64,000 bases of DNA from Chroococcidiopsis thermalis PCC 7203 (GCF_000317125.1 NC_019695.1:1910336-1974335), one strand, 5' to 3'. Shown: positions 38,395-46,952, numbered from the stretch's first letter. The notes: generated by a model from the letters alone, not told the origin. Numbers and translations: made by a program.

Positions 38395-38545
38395 CCTCTT
38401 GTTCCCCCCTTTTTAAGGGGAGCCACTTGCGTGGGCGGGTTTCCCGACTTGAGCAAAGTGGCGTGGGCTAGGGGGGATCTTTGGATGAGTGGCGCAGTTT
38501 TTCAATCCCCCAACCCCCGCGAATTCGGGGGCGATGAAAAAGTGG
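38395..38545. repeat. CCCCCTTTTTAAGGGG / GGGGGGATCT repeat cluster
   Basis: Spacer between the kinase and response regulator holding a C-rich/G-rich inverted repeat, the sequence GGGGGGATCTTTGGATG, then CCCCCAACCCCC. It is the same dispersed type as at 28470 and 49455. It may be a decayed small mobile element; no gene is present. Confidence 0.6.
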
Positions 38546-38576
38546 CACATGGGGTTAATAGTTAATCGTAAAATCA

Positions 38577-38960
38577 TCACGCTCGCTGTAGCAGATTGCG
38601 AATTAACTGTAATAGGTTTTGAGCAGTCAATGGTTTAACTAGCAAGCCGAGTGCGCCGCGAGCCAGACACGCCTGCTGCATTCCAGCTTGATGAGGTGCT
38701 GCGATCGCGACGAAGGGAATAGCTTTTTCTTGTAACCGTTGGCATAAAGACAAAATTTGGCGATCGAACCCAGAAATATCTAATAACACTAACTCGATCT
38801 TATTCGTATTTTCTAACACGGACTTGATTTCTGCCTGACTTGCCGCGCTAAGAACTTGATATCCCTGTTTCGCTAAAAACTGAGCTAACAATTCTGAATT
38901 ACGACGATTGCGATCTACACTCAGTATAATTGGCTTTTCATCACTCACCGTTTTTATCAA
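38577..38960 (-). CDS. Single-domain response regulator
   Basis: Receiver-only protein of 127 residues. The phospho-acceptor is Asp61 in ELVLLDISGFD; the acidic pocket comes from SVDRNRRNSELLAQFL; the Lys is in LLVKPLTAQNLLQLI. There is no output domain, so it works through protein contacts. Its start overlaps the end of the KaiC-like gene by 20 bp; an in-frame GTG at 38948 would shorten this. Tight overlap points to translational coupling with the KaiC-like ATPase. Confidence 0.9.
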   Translation of the reverse strand: MIKTVSDEKPIILSVDRNRRNSELLAQFLAKQGYQVLSAASQAEIKSVLENTNKIELVLLDISGFDRQILSLCQRLQEKAIPFVAIAAPHQAGMQQACLARGALGLLVKPLTAQNLLQLIRNLLQRA

Positions 38961-40389
38961 TCCATTCGGGAGTACCGCTAAGGATGTTGCGTAAATGAGT
39001 CAAAGGTTTTCCAACCTTGATTCCGTAACGAGTAATTTCTAGCTCTCGCAGAGTTTTTTCAAAACTAGACAACCGTTTCTTTAGTACGCCAATTGCTTTG
39101 CGGATCTCGCCTTGAATCTCCAAATAACGCAGAAAAACAATATTATCTGTCATGTAGCTGATACCTATGTCTGTCGCCCGAAAGTTGCCCGTAATGCTTT
39201 CAGTTTCGTTCACTAAAATCACCGTCACTCCCATATTTTGCAAATACTTACAAAGGGCGTGCAAGTGAGTCACTAAATCCTCGTCCCGACCGCGCAGGGA
39301 AATTCGATAACCAGAAACGCTGTCAATCATCACAATCCGAGCCTTTTGCTGCTCTACTTCCTGTTGCACCATATTGGCAAACTCATCGGGACTGTGGAGG
39401 AGTGGTTCGATCGGGATGACAGAAAGTGTTTGTCGCTGCATCATGGCATAAACTGGAATATTGATGGCTTCGCAACGATGCAGCATGACATCAATCGGTT
39501 CCTCAAACATATAAACAACCGATCGCTCCCCCCGTCCTGCGGCTTCTTTCATAAATTGGAGTCCGATGGTTGTCTTGCCAACTCCACTTGGACCTGTAAA
39601 CAACGTTACTGTTCCCCGCTCTATCCCACCATGCATTAGCTCGTCTAAGTCTGGTACTCCCGAAGGAATCATCTCTAACTTAAATTCTCGCTTATGGACT
39701 TCGGGCTGGAGGCGAGGAAAGATTTCCATACCTCTGTCAGTCAAGCGCATAAAATGTAAACCAGATCGAAAGTCAGAGCCACGGAATTTCGTAACGCTGA
39801 TGCTACGTCCCTCCAAGTTTTGGTGGAGATGGATTGCTCCATCGCTCATAAACTGTAGATCGTCATCTGGTGCGGAGCCGCCATCTTCAGAAGAAAATAG
39901 TACCGTTGCGCCTTTCTCTAATAAAAACCGCAAAAACGACAACACTTGTTTGCGGAACTGAAATGTATTGCTAGATAAATAGCGAAATTGAGTCATCGCA
40001 TCTAAAAACACCCGCTGCGGTTGCAGCGATCGCACCTGCTCTACAATTTGTTGCGTCATCGGTTCTCGTTCGACTTCCGCCGCCGAGAAAATATCGTAAG
40101 TCTGGACTTGGCTAAAAAAGTCTGATGTTGGGCTGAGGTCGAGGAAGGTAATTCCTTGGGTATCAAAACCTATACGCTCGGCATTTTTGCGAATTTGCTC
40201 TGCGGATTCCCCTAAAGTTATATACAGCGGCTTTTCACCGCTAGCAACGCCTTCAACCAAAAAACTGAGTCCAAGTGTTGTCTTGCCCGCGCCCGATCCT
40301 CCTCGCACCAGATAAGCTCGAACTGGAATTAATCCACCATGCAGCACTTCGTCTAATCCTGAAATGCCCGTGGACATGCGTTCACTCAT
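38941..40389 (-). CDS. KaiC-like double-domain RecA-superfamily ATPase
   Basis: A 482-residue protein with two KaiC domains. Walker A motifs are GGSGAGKTT (30-38) and GPSGVGKTT (about 270), each with paired catalytic Glu-type residues (TLGES, MFEEP). Each half starts with a GISGLDEVLHGGL- or SGVPDLDELMHGG-type sequence. No kaiA or kaiB is nearby, and the C-terminal tail after RITRYGIKVGKPL differs from clock KaiC, so it is not called the core clock protein. It forms a unit with a response regulator (overlapping) and a hybrid kinase, like other KaiC-type two-component modules. Confidence 0.88.
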   Translation of the reverse strand: MSERMSTGISGLDEVLHGGLIPVRAYLVRGGSGAGKTTLGLSFLVEGVASGEKPLYITLGESAEQIRKNAERIGFDTQGITFLDLSPTSDFFSQVQTYDIFSAAEVEREPMTQQIVEQVRSLQPQRVFLDAMTQFRYLSSNTFQFRKQVLSFLRFLLEKGATVLFSSEDGGSAPDDDLQFMSDGAIHLHQNLEGRSISVTKFRGSDFRSGLHFMRLTDRGMEIFPRLQPEVHKREFKLEMIPSGVPDLDELMHGGIERGTVTLFTGPSGVGKTTIGLQFMKEAAGRGERSVVYMFEEPIDVMLHRCEAINIPVYAMMQRQTLSVIPIEPLLHSPDEFANMVQQEVEQQKARIVMIDSVSGYRISLRGRDEDLVTHLHALCKYLQNMGVTVILVNETESITGNFRATDIGISYMTDNIVFLRYLEIQGEIRKAIGVLKKRLSSFEKTLRELEITRYGIKVGKPLTHLRNILSGTPEWIDKNGE

Positions 40390-40725
40390 TGCTCAAGTCC
40401 TTCAAATCAGTACCCACCATTTTCTGTATTTTCTGGTTCGATTTTTTTCAGTTTTAATTTTAATTGAATTCTTTAGACTTTAAAAGTCATTTTTTTTAAA
40501 TGAGATTTTTTCATAGATATCTATATTAGATCGTCGGCTTTTTGAAAACTGTTATGTGTTAGGTTTAAATAAAAATTTAATCGAAAAATTTATTAAAATA
40601 AGAATTAAAAGTCTAGAACTTTATTACTTTACAACAGCTCGTATGTTTTTTTTAAGTTTGTTGTCATTCAATTTATGGCTACAACTGAGATTTACATCTA
40701 CTGAGTGAGAAGGTTTCAGATTTTA

Positions 40726-40749
40726 GTAGGGTAGGCATTGCCCGGCGAC
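40726..40749. repeat. GGGTGGGCATTGCCC-type palindrome, copy 2
   Basis: GTAGGGTAGGCATTGCCCGG: a degenerate member of the family seen at 16665, 41057, 53143 and 54634. Confidence 0.55.
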
Positions 40750-40803
40750 TAATAAATCTATATTCGAGCTAAGAATATTCGATTTTCTTTAAAATTAGGC
40801 AAT

Positions 40804-40898
40804 ATATAGCAGTTCTCAATGATTTGTAAAGTGGGCTTCTAGCCTGCCGCAGGCTAGAAGCCTGCTCCACGTTCATGAATTAAATAGGATTGCTATAT
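40804..40898. mobile_element. MITE-like element with ATATAGCA(R)T(Y)CT terminal inverted repeats
   Basis: About 95 bp. The left end is ATATAGCAGTTCT; the complement of the right end is ATATAGCAATCCT, so the ends agree at 11 of 13 bases. The internal part is a near-perfect palindrome (GCTTCTAGCCTGC and complement). TA-rich flanks suggest insertion at TA, as for IS630/mariner-type MITEs; this is inference. No transposase is in the window. Confidence 0.6.
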
Positions 40899-41056
40899 AA
40901 CTTTATGACTGGCTTAATTAATTGTTTGAACAACTTGAAGTGGAATTAAATTTGTTGTTTAATTTCCAGTATTGAATGCTTTCTTCATTTTATCTTTGTT
41001 ATATTGTTTTTGGAAAACAATTATCGCCCTGAGTGCTATAGTAATTTGAGTTAATC

Positions 41057-41076
41057 GTGGGCATTGCCCACCCTAC
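41057..41076. repeat. GTGGGCATTGCCCACCCTAC palindrome, copy 3
   Basis: The most symmetrical member of the family: GTGGGCATTGCCCAC is almost perfectly palindromic. It lies in the long spacer before the CobW gene. Confidence 0.6.
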
Positions 41077-41223
41077 AATGAAATTGTCTCCCTGTCTCTA
41101 TCTGTTAGAGAGATTTAGCTCGCCTGCCCAAATTTAATTTTAAGTCGCTGTAGCGCAGGCTGCTACTCGCTCCAGTAATTACGGCGCAAATTGTAGTGCG
41201 CGTCAGGCTGTAAAATTGTATAG

Positions 41224-41238
41224 GAATGGTTATCATTC
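41224..41238. promoter_or_regulatory. Possible Zur/Fur box upstream of the CobW-family gene
   Basis: GAATGGTTATCATTC is a 5-5-5 inverted repeat with the TTATCATT core found in Fur-superfamily boxes. It ends 29 bp before the ATG of a COG0523 GTPase, a class often controlled by the zinc regulator Zur. Binding is not shown. Confidence 0.5.
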
Positions 41239-41267
41239 TAAATTATGTAAGGTAAACAAGTTGAGCT

Positions 41268-42239
41268 ATGGTAACTACAGCAGCAGATAATGTAGTCCCC
41301 GTTACCGTACTGACGGGCTATCTCGGATCGGGTAAGACAACCCTACTCAATCGCATTCTGACCCACGAACACGGTAAGAAAGTAGCTGTAATTGTCAATG
41401 AGTTTGGGGAAGTAGGAATCGATAACCAATTGGTGATTGATGCAGACGAAGAAATCTTTGAGATGAATAATGGTTGCATCTGCTGTACCGTGCGCGGTGA
41501 CTTAATTCGGATTATTGGTAATTTAATGCGGCGGCGCGATAAATTTGACCATTTGGTAATTGAAACCACTGGGTTAGCCGATCCTGCGCCCGTGATTCAG
41601 ACATTCTTTGTCGATGAAGATATGCAAACCCAGCTATCTTTAGATGCAGTCGTAACAGTGGTAGATGCCAAGCACATTTGGCAGCACTGGGAAGCAGATG
41701 AAGCTCAAGAACAGATTGCTTTTGCCGACGTGATATTGCTCAATAAGATCGATTTAGTCTCAGAAACAGAGTTAGCAGAATTGGAACGGCGAATTCGTGG
41801 CATGAATGCGATCGCCAAAATCTACCACACCCGTAACTCTGAATTGGGTATGGATGCACTCTTAGGCGTGCAAGCCTTCGATCTCAAACGCGCCCTAGAG
41901 ATCGATCCAAACTTTTTAGGAGAAGATGCCCACGAACACGATGAAACTGTAGGTTCCATTGCCATTGTCGAACCAGGGACTCTCGATATGCAAAAGTTGA
42001 ACGATTGGTTATCTTACTTATTGCAAACACAGGGACCCGATATCTTTCGCATGAAAGGTATTTTAAATATTGCTGGAGACGACCACCGCTACGTATTTCA
42101 GGGGGTACACATGCTATTTGAAGGTACGCGCGATCGCCCCTGGAAATCTGACGACGAAAGAAAAAACGAATTAGTATTTATCGGGCGCAATTTAGATGCA
42201 GACAAGCTGAAAGAAGATTTTCGGGCTTGTTTGATTTAA
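41268..42239 (+). CDS. CobW/COG0523-family GTPase (probable metallochaperone)
   Basis: G3E-family GTPase of 323 residues. Motifs are Walker A GYLGSGKTT (17-25), the metal-binding CICC (70-73, in NNGCICCTVRGDL), ETTGLADP, and NKIDL for guanine specificity. A His-rich segment (EDAHEHDE) follows. The C-terminal CobW_C domain is complete. COG0523 proteins deliver zinc (or cobalt) to client proteins, and the family often belongs to the low-zinc response. The possible Zur/Fur box upstream supports zinc control, but the metal is inference. Confidence 0.92.
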   Translation: MVTTAADNVVPVTVLTGYLGSGKTTLLNRILTHEHGKKVAVIVNEFGEVGIDNQLVIDADEEIFEMNNGCICCTVRGDLIRIIGNLMRRRDKFDHLVIETTGLADPAPVIQTFFVDEDMQTQLSLDAVVTVVDAKHIWQHWEADEAQEQIAFADVILLNKIDLVSETELAELERRIRGMNAIAKIYHTRNSELGMDALLGVQAFDLKRALEIDPNFLGEDAHEHDETVGSIAIVEPGTLDMQKLNDWLSYLLQTQGPDIFRMKGILNIAGDDHRYVFQGVHMLFEGTRDRPWKSDDERKNELVFIGRNLDADKLKEDFRACLI

Positions 42240-42240
42240 G

Positions 42241-42330
42241 GGAGTCGGGAGTCGTAGGGGCGGGTTTTTTTGAAGATCCTGGCGAACAACAAATAGTTCC
42301 GCTACTAAACCCGCCTGTACAGGAATCGGG
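42241..42330. repeat. GGGGCGGGTTT...AAACCCGCC dispersed element, copy 3
   Basis: Begins GGAGTCGTAGGGGCGGGTTT and ends TAAACCCGCCTGTACAGG, the inverse orientation of copies 2, 5 and 6. It begins right after the CobW gene stop. Confidence 0.75.
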
Positions 42331-42500
42331 GAAGGGAGACAAGGGAGACAAGGGAGAGGGGGGGAGACAAGGGAGAGGGGGGAGACAAGGGAGAGGGGGG
42401 AGACAAGGGGGAATAATTACCAATTCCAATTACCAATTACCAATTACCAATTACCAACTACCCATTACCAACTACCAACTACCTATTACCCATTACCAAA
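42331..42500. repeat. G-rich and ATTACCA tandem repeats
   Basis: First, tandem units of GGGAGACAAGG/GAGAGGGG (42331-42410), then many copies of ATTACCA/CTACCAA (42415-42500). The first is related to the arrays near xseA and minC; the second is the inverse of the repeats at 2393. No gene. Confidence 0.7.
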
Positions 42501-42511
42501 TTTTCTAAATT

Positions 42512-43579
42512 ATGAAATTCCCCACAACTAGCAACCAATTACTCGAACTCCATACATGCACAACTCTGGAGGATTACGTCACCGCGATCGCTTGGTCGAG
42601 TGACGGTCAAATCGTTGCTAGCGACGCGGCGGGAGGGGTGACACTGTGGGATGGGGAAACACTCGTTCCTCTACAGACAAATAGTGGTACATCAGTTGAT
42701 TGTCTCGCCTTCTCTCATGACGGGCAATTTCTGGCTACAGGAGGACAGGATGGACGAGTTAGAATTTGGCGCTGGTGCGATCGCCAATTGATTGCCACTT
42801 TGGAAAATGCTCCTGCTTGGGTGGATAAGTTGGCTTGGAATCCTAGAAGTAACCAACTAGCTTTTAGTTTGGGGCGCTACGTCCAAGTGTGGGATGCAAA
42901 TACAGAGGAGATTGTTGTTACTCTCAATTTTGAGAATTCTTCTGTATTAGGAATAGACTGGCATCCAGATGGACAGTATTTGGCGATCGCGGGATATCAG
43001 GGGGCAAAGGTTTGGGATGCAACAGATTGGGATGACGATCCGTACGTTATGGATATACCATCGGCAAGTCTGGCGATCGCTTGGTCACCTGATGGCAAAT
43101 ATATCGCTTCTGGAAACATGGATCGGACGATTACAGTTTTAGAATGGGGCAATCCCAATCCCTGGGTGATGCGGGGCTTTCCTGGTAAGATTCGTCACCT
43201 AGCTTGGTCAAGTATTAAGACGCAACGAGACGCACCGCTACTTGCCTCAGCTAGCGTTGAAGGGATTGTGGTATGGGAAAAACTAGAGGATGAAAATTTA
43301 GGCTGGGATAGTAGATTGTTGCAGCGACATACAGATATCGTACAAGCGATCGCCTTTCAACCTGGTAGTCTACTTCTCGCTTCGGCGGCGGTTGATGGTT
43401 GGCTGTGTTTGTGGCAAAAAGCCAAGCGTATCGCGCAGTTAATCGACGATGCAACTGATGGGTTATCTTGTCTAGCTTGGCATCCTCAAGGGCAAAAATT
43501 AGCAGCAGGGAGTCAAGCAGGGGAATTGTTGCTGTGGTCAAAAGCTTCGCGGGGAACTGGATTTGGTCGCGGTAAATAG
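42512..43579 (+). CDS. WD40-repeat beta-propeller protein
   Basis: A 355-residue cytoplasmic protein made of about seven WD40 repeats. Typical units end in WDGETL, VRIWRWCD, VQVWDAN, AKVWDATDW, VWEKLE, LCLWQKA and LLLWSKA, with SPDG/HPDG turns. Such proteins are protein-protein platforms. No enzymatic domain is fused. Its 3' end overlaps the convergent DUF1802 gene by 67 bp, so the last 20 residues are coded on both strands. Target partners are unknown. Confidence 0.88.
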   Translation: MKFPTTSNQLLELHTCTTLEDYVTAIAWSSDGQIVASDAAGGVTLWDGETLVPLQTNSGTSVDCLAFSHDGQFLATGGQDGRVRIWRWCDRQLIATLENAPAWVDKLAWNPRSNQLAFSLGRYVQVWDANTEEIVVTLNFENSSVLGIDWHPDGQYLAIAGYQGAKVWDATDWDDDPYVMDIPSASLAIAWSPDGKYIASGNMDRTITVLEWGNPNPWVMRGFPGKIRHLAWSSIKTQRDAPLLASASVEGIVVWEKLEDENLGWDSRLLQRHTDIVQAIAFQPGSLLLASAAVDGWLCLWQKAKRIAQLIDDATDGLSCLAWHPQGQKLAAGSQAGELLLWSKASRGTGFGRGK

Positions 43580-44142
43580 TCGATCGCCTGCCGAATTTCT
43601 GAAACTTTTTGCTCGTAGGTGACATCATCTAAAACTGGTGTAGCAGCCTCAAGATCGATCGCTTCATTTAAATCGATCCACGATCTGCAACCCCCATATT
43701 CAACACGATAGGCAATTTGACGCGATCGGGATAACTTATAAGCCCGCAAAAGTAAGACATACACGGGTTGACGGGGTTTCCATTTGAGGCGATCGCGAAT
43801 AAATTTTTCGTTCCAAACATGGAACGGTAGCAAAGCATTCACAATTGTCTCGTCTAACACTGGCACAATATCAGTAATCTTTGCCCAACTGCCGATTTTA
43901 ATTGTCTCAGGATGCCAACCAGATGCTACTGGGGTAACTTGCGAAGCATACTCAGGCTTGAGTAATTCGGGCTGTTGGTGTTCGTAAGTGGGGTAAAGCA
44001 GAACCTCGTCGCGATCGACTTGAAATTGTCCGCCACTTTCACGGATACCACCTTTACGCAATAGTAAGATCGTTTCGCCCCGTTCGATCGCGTTAACAGC
44101 AACCGCCCATTCCTTGAGTGCGTGGATTGTGGTTAGTAACAT
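43513..44142 (-). CDS. DUF1802 family protein
   Basis: A 209-residue protein of DUF1802, common in cyanobacteria. The family start LKEWAVAVNAIERGETILLL RKGG is followed by VLLYPTYEHQQPELL, WHPETIKIGSWAKIT and the late YVLLLRAYKL. The role is unknown; some members sit near restriction or DNA-related genes, but not here. The gene converges on the WD40 gene and shares 67 bp with it. Start ATG 44142. Confidence 0.85.
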   Translation of the reverse strand: MLLTTIHALKEWAVAVNAIERGETILLLRKGGIRESGGQFQVDRDEVLLYPTYEHQQPELLKPEYASQVTPVASGWHPETIKIGSWAKITDIVPVLDETIVNALLPFHVWNEKFIRDRLKWKPRQPVYVLLLRAYKLSRSRQIAYRVEYGGCRSWIDLNEAIDLEAATPVLDDVTYEQKVSEIRQAIDYLPRPNPVPREAFDHSNNSPA

Positions 44143-44630
44143 CGGTAAATCTCTATAATTTGCCCTCTCTAATAATTACCACTTCTATTGTGTTGCTGCC
44201 ATCAATTCAAACAATAATTTGCTCAACAATAGTTCGACTAGGTTAAGTGACGATAAGTTCCTGAAAAAATGGTCTAATTAAGTATTCTCATAACTCGCGA
44301 TTGCATTCACTGATGCGGTCTTTTTTTTGTTGTGGAACAGCATAGTACTTCTCTCAATTTCCATCCTAGTAATGGTTTGGTCAAGACGAATGGCGATCGA
44401 TAGCACAGCTAAATAAAACTACTGTATAACTTTAAAGCAATTTATAAAACAATTGGGAACTAAATCAAACACAGCAACGTTTTTCGATGATTTTCTGACT
44501 CAATTATTTAAGCAAATTGGCTTATTTGAAATCATAATTATCGTCGTCAGCACTGAAATTTCTTTGTTAGTATTGCCAAGACAGTTACAAAGTTATTGAC
44601 TGTAACACCACAGCAAGTGAGGAAATAAAA
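44143..44630. other. Intergenic region between DUF1802 and the Ser/Thr/Pro-rich protein
   Basis: About 490 bp, AT-rich, without recognisable gene, RNA or repeat. It must hold the divergent promoters of the two flanking genes. Confidence 0.4.
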
Positions 44631-45245
44631 ATGGGCGGAAATATAACTAAGAAAAGCTTGAATACAAAACTTTTTAGCTTACTTGGAATTGCTGGTGCTA
44701 GCGCTTTACTCGGTTTACCAGCGTTTGCTCTACCTAATTCCTCCGATGGAAATACCAGACAGTTTTTAGCTCAGTCTACTTCTAGCCCTAGTAGTGGCAG
44801 TGGTTCTTCTACTGGTACAGAAATGTCACCAGGCAGCAGCACGACTCCAGGTAGTAGCACGACTCCAGGCAGCAGCACGACTCCAGGCAGTAGCACCACT
44901 CCAGGTACTACCACTTATCCTGGCAGCACGACTCCAGGCAGCAGCACGACTCCAGGTACTACCACTTATCCTGGCAGCACGACTCCAGGCAGCAGCACGA
45001 CTCCAGGCAGCAGCACGACTCCAGGTACTACCACTTATCCGGGTACTGGTTCTGATTCCAATGGCACTACGACTCCTTCTAACTCTGGTAGCGGCACGAT
45101 GACTCCGGGTAGCAGCACCACTCCAGGTAGCGGTAGCATGACTAGCCCTAATAGTTCTAGTGATTCGGAGATGACCCCTAGCAGCAAGCCCAGTGGCTCT
45201 AAGAAAACTCCATCTCAAAGTGGTTCTCAGACAACCCCTCGATAA
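44631..45245 (+). CDS. Secreted low-complexity Gly/Ser/Thr/Pro repeat protein
   Basis: A 204-residue protein with a signal peptide (SLLGIAGASALLGLPAFA, cleavage near residue 33). It is then almost entirely SSTTPG and TTYPGS repeats, coded by 18-bp units rich in CAGCACGACTCCAGG (44824-45140). A short Lys/Ser tail ends the protein. No folded domain is visible. It may be a wall or sheath component, or a disordered stalk. Copy number of the repeats is likely to vary between strains. Function unknown. Confidence 0.75.
   Translation: MGGNITKKSLNTKLFSLLGIAGASALLGLPAFALPNSSDGNTRQFLAQSTSSPSSGSGSSTGTEMSPGSSTTPGSSTTPGSSTTPGSSTTPGTTTYPGSTTPGSSTTPGTTTYPGSTTPGSSTTPGSSTTPGTTTYPGTGSDSNGTTTPSNSGSGTMTPGSSTTPGSGSMTSPNSSSDSEMTPSSKPSGSKKTPSQSGSQTTPR
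44824..45140 (+). repeat. In-frame 18-bp tandem repeats
   Basis: Units around AGCAGCACGACTCCAGGC and related 12-mers repeat many times. All are multiples of three and keep the frame. They code for the SSTTPG repeats. Confidence 0.85.
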
Positions 45246-45280
45246 AACATTAGCGGCTAGCAGTCAGTCAACAAGTATTT

Positions 45281-45306
45281 AATTCCGAATTCCGAATTCC
45301 GAATTC
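45281..45306. repeat. Tandem GAATTCC units
   Basis: Several GAATTCC/AATTCCG heptamers before the stop of the stress-protein gene. The inverse form (AATTCGG) is at 9226-9250 and 51722-51768. Confidence 0.6.
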
Positions 45307-45309
45307 TAC

Positions 45310-45840
45310 CTAACCGCTAGCCCCATTTGTCAAAATTCTCTGGGCGCGGCGTGCTTCTGCATCCGTGCCTTCTACGATGACTAAATACTCTTGTGGGAAA
45401 GAGCGATCGCTTTCTACATTTGTACTTACTGTCAGTCTGTCAGCGCAGTTTAAGGTTGAGATCGCACCACCACAAGCCAATCCAATTCCCGTACCGAATA
45501 AAGTCGCAGCTAAAGTTGTTCCTACCGTGCCAACAGCTAACGTTGGAGCAACTCCTGGTACCAGTAAAATACCAATACTTACTAAACAACCACCGATCGC
45601 GCCGACTGTGCTACCGACAATCATGGCACAGGGCGATTTTTCTGTTTGTTCTGTTGCGAGTGCGCCAGCTTGAGTTCTCTGAATTGCCGCTCTCAAATCT
45701 GCCAATAATGCTGCATCTTTACTGGCTACAGAAATATGACTAATAGGAAAACCCGCACAATATAATTTGGCAAATGCTTGTTCTGCTTCCTGACGAGTTG
45801 TAAATGTACCCACGGTGCATCTATGTTTTACTAAAACCAT
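45310..45840 (-). CDS. General-stress-protein-like membrane protein (YflT/GSP17M-type)
   Basis: A 176-residue protein. The N-terminal domain CTVGTFTTRQEAEQAFAKLY resembles the YflT/general stress protein 17M domain, which folds as an alpha/beta sandwich. The centre is a Gly/Ala-rich hydrophobic double segment (about 75-125), probably two membrane helices. The end resembles the start of a second small alpha/beta unit (YLVIVEGTDAEARRAQRIL). An AGGAGGAG ribosome site precedes the ATG. Function is unknown. Confidence 0.7.
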   Translation of the reverse strand: MVLVKHRCTVGTFTTRQEAEQAFAKLYCAGFPISHISVASKDAALLADLRAAIQRTQAGALATEQTEKSPCAMIVGSTVGAIGGCLVSIGILLVPGVAPTLAVGTVGTTLAATLFGTGIGLACGGAISTLNCADRLTVSTNVESDRSFPQEYLVIVEGTDAEARRAQRILTNGASG

Positions 45841-46436
45841 CTGCTCCTCCTCTAAATCCGCTTTGTTCGATAGTTATTAACTGTTGTTTAGCCACCATCA
45901 CTCAGTCATACAGGCAACATTACCAGTTGCACCTACTTAGAGTTAGGCTTATTTTTCGTTTTTATATCTTGCTAAAAACAACTTAGATCGAACAAAGTAG
46001 TCGAGAGAAGAATTGAAATATAATGATAAGCTTTATCGCTAATTTCTTTGAGATTTCAATCTTGAAGTTAAGAGATATTAAGGTGTCCGAGCTACGATTG
46101 AAATTAAGTACAAATATCTAATTCCTCAAATTATTTCATGTATCAAAGTTAAGGATAAAAATGTTTCTTATGCAAAATATCTGCGATCGCGTAGACAGTC
46201 AAAAGTTGTAGGGGCGGGTTCACTGAAAATATTTGCCCTATTCAAAATTGTTTGATAACCCCGCCTGTACAGAAGTCAAAATCGATCGCCCCTCACTCCT
46301 AACTATCCAATGACCATAAAAAAACTCCATTTATCACGCAGGACTTTGCCCTGAATAAATAGGAGTTGATGTATATAGTTAAAGTTTGTAGTTAAAAAGT
46401 TTTTACTTGATGTAAAGCAGACAGAATTGATTCAAA
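45841..46436. other. Intergenic region
   Basis: About 600 bp, AT-rich, no gene recognised. It contains copy 4 of the GGGCGGGTTT element (46207-46276). No ncRNA could be identified. Confidence 0.4.
46207..46276. repeat. GGGGCGGGTT...CCCCGCCTGTACAG dispersed element, copy 4
   Basis: Shorter copy, about 70 bp: left end GTAGGGGCGGGTT, right end AACCCCGCCTGTACAG. Same orientation as copy 3. Confidence 0.7.
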
Positions 46437-46763
46437 TTATGCTTCTTCCTCCTTGCTTTCGCTACTACAACCAGGAGAAGCCTCATAAAGTGCGTCTAAT
46501 TGGGCGCGGGCGTCTTCAACATCAATAGACCGCATGACTAACAGCGGTTCTCCGATAGGGTTACCAGCTGCGTCCAGTAATTCAGGGTGAGGTACGGAGC
46601 GATTTGAGATATAGGGAAGATTCCCTCTATTTTGCATGGGCGATCGCGGTGCAGCAAACGTGCGATCGCGCTCGAAACTGAACATAATTAAGTTGCGAAT
46701 TAGATTGCTTACAGCTATCAACGCTAGGATAGTAAAAGCAAGGATGTAAAGTAAGTGTAACAT
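46437..46763 (-). CDS. DUF2973 family small membrane protein
   Basis: A 108-residue cyanobacterial protein with one N-terminal membrane helix (LLYILAFTILALIAVSNLI), then a soluble segment with the family motif HPELLDAAGNPIGEPLLVMR and a C-terminal acidic tail with a single Cys. The DUF2605 gene lies 189 bp upstream on the same strand. The two families are commonly adjacent in cyanobacteria, which suggests a shared role, but the function is unknown. Confidence 0.85.
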   Translation of the reverse strand: MLHLLYILAFTILALIAVSNLIRNLIMFSFERDRTFAAPRSPMQNRGNLPYISNRSVPHPELLDAAGNPIGEPLLVMRSIDVEDARAQLDALYEASPGCSSESKEEEA

Positions 46764-46952
46764 CGAGTTTTTTCTCCAAGCCAGCCAGTCTATACAGTTT
46801 TTTGCGAGTTTTTACGAACTTTTACCGCTTTGCTAAAGGCATTGACCGTTATCTCTAGCATCACAGAATTTGCTTCGATATACAATCGTCTACTCAGAAT
46901 ATTTCAGTCAAGCATGTATATTACAAGGAACACTTTATCTAAATAAAATTCT

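Larger units (their letters stand above)
40390..41267. other. Long AT-rich intergenic region with MITE-like element
   Basis: About 880 bp with no gene. It contains two GGGTGGGCATTGCCC palindromes (40726, 41057), a MITE-like element (40804-40898) and, next to the CobW gene, a Zur/Fur-box-like palindrome (41224). The remainder is AT-rich with no recognisable RNA. Confidence 0.6.

Noticed and set aside
38941-40389. Core circadian clock gene kaiC
   Set aside because: There is no kaiA or kaiB nearby, and the gene is joined to a response regulator and kinase; it is a KaiC-like paralogue.
44824-45140. CRISPR-like regular repeats
   Set aside because: The units are 12-18 bp, vary in sequence, keep the reading frame and code for SSTTPG; there are no unique spacers.
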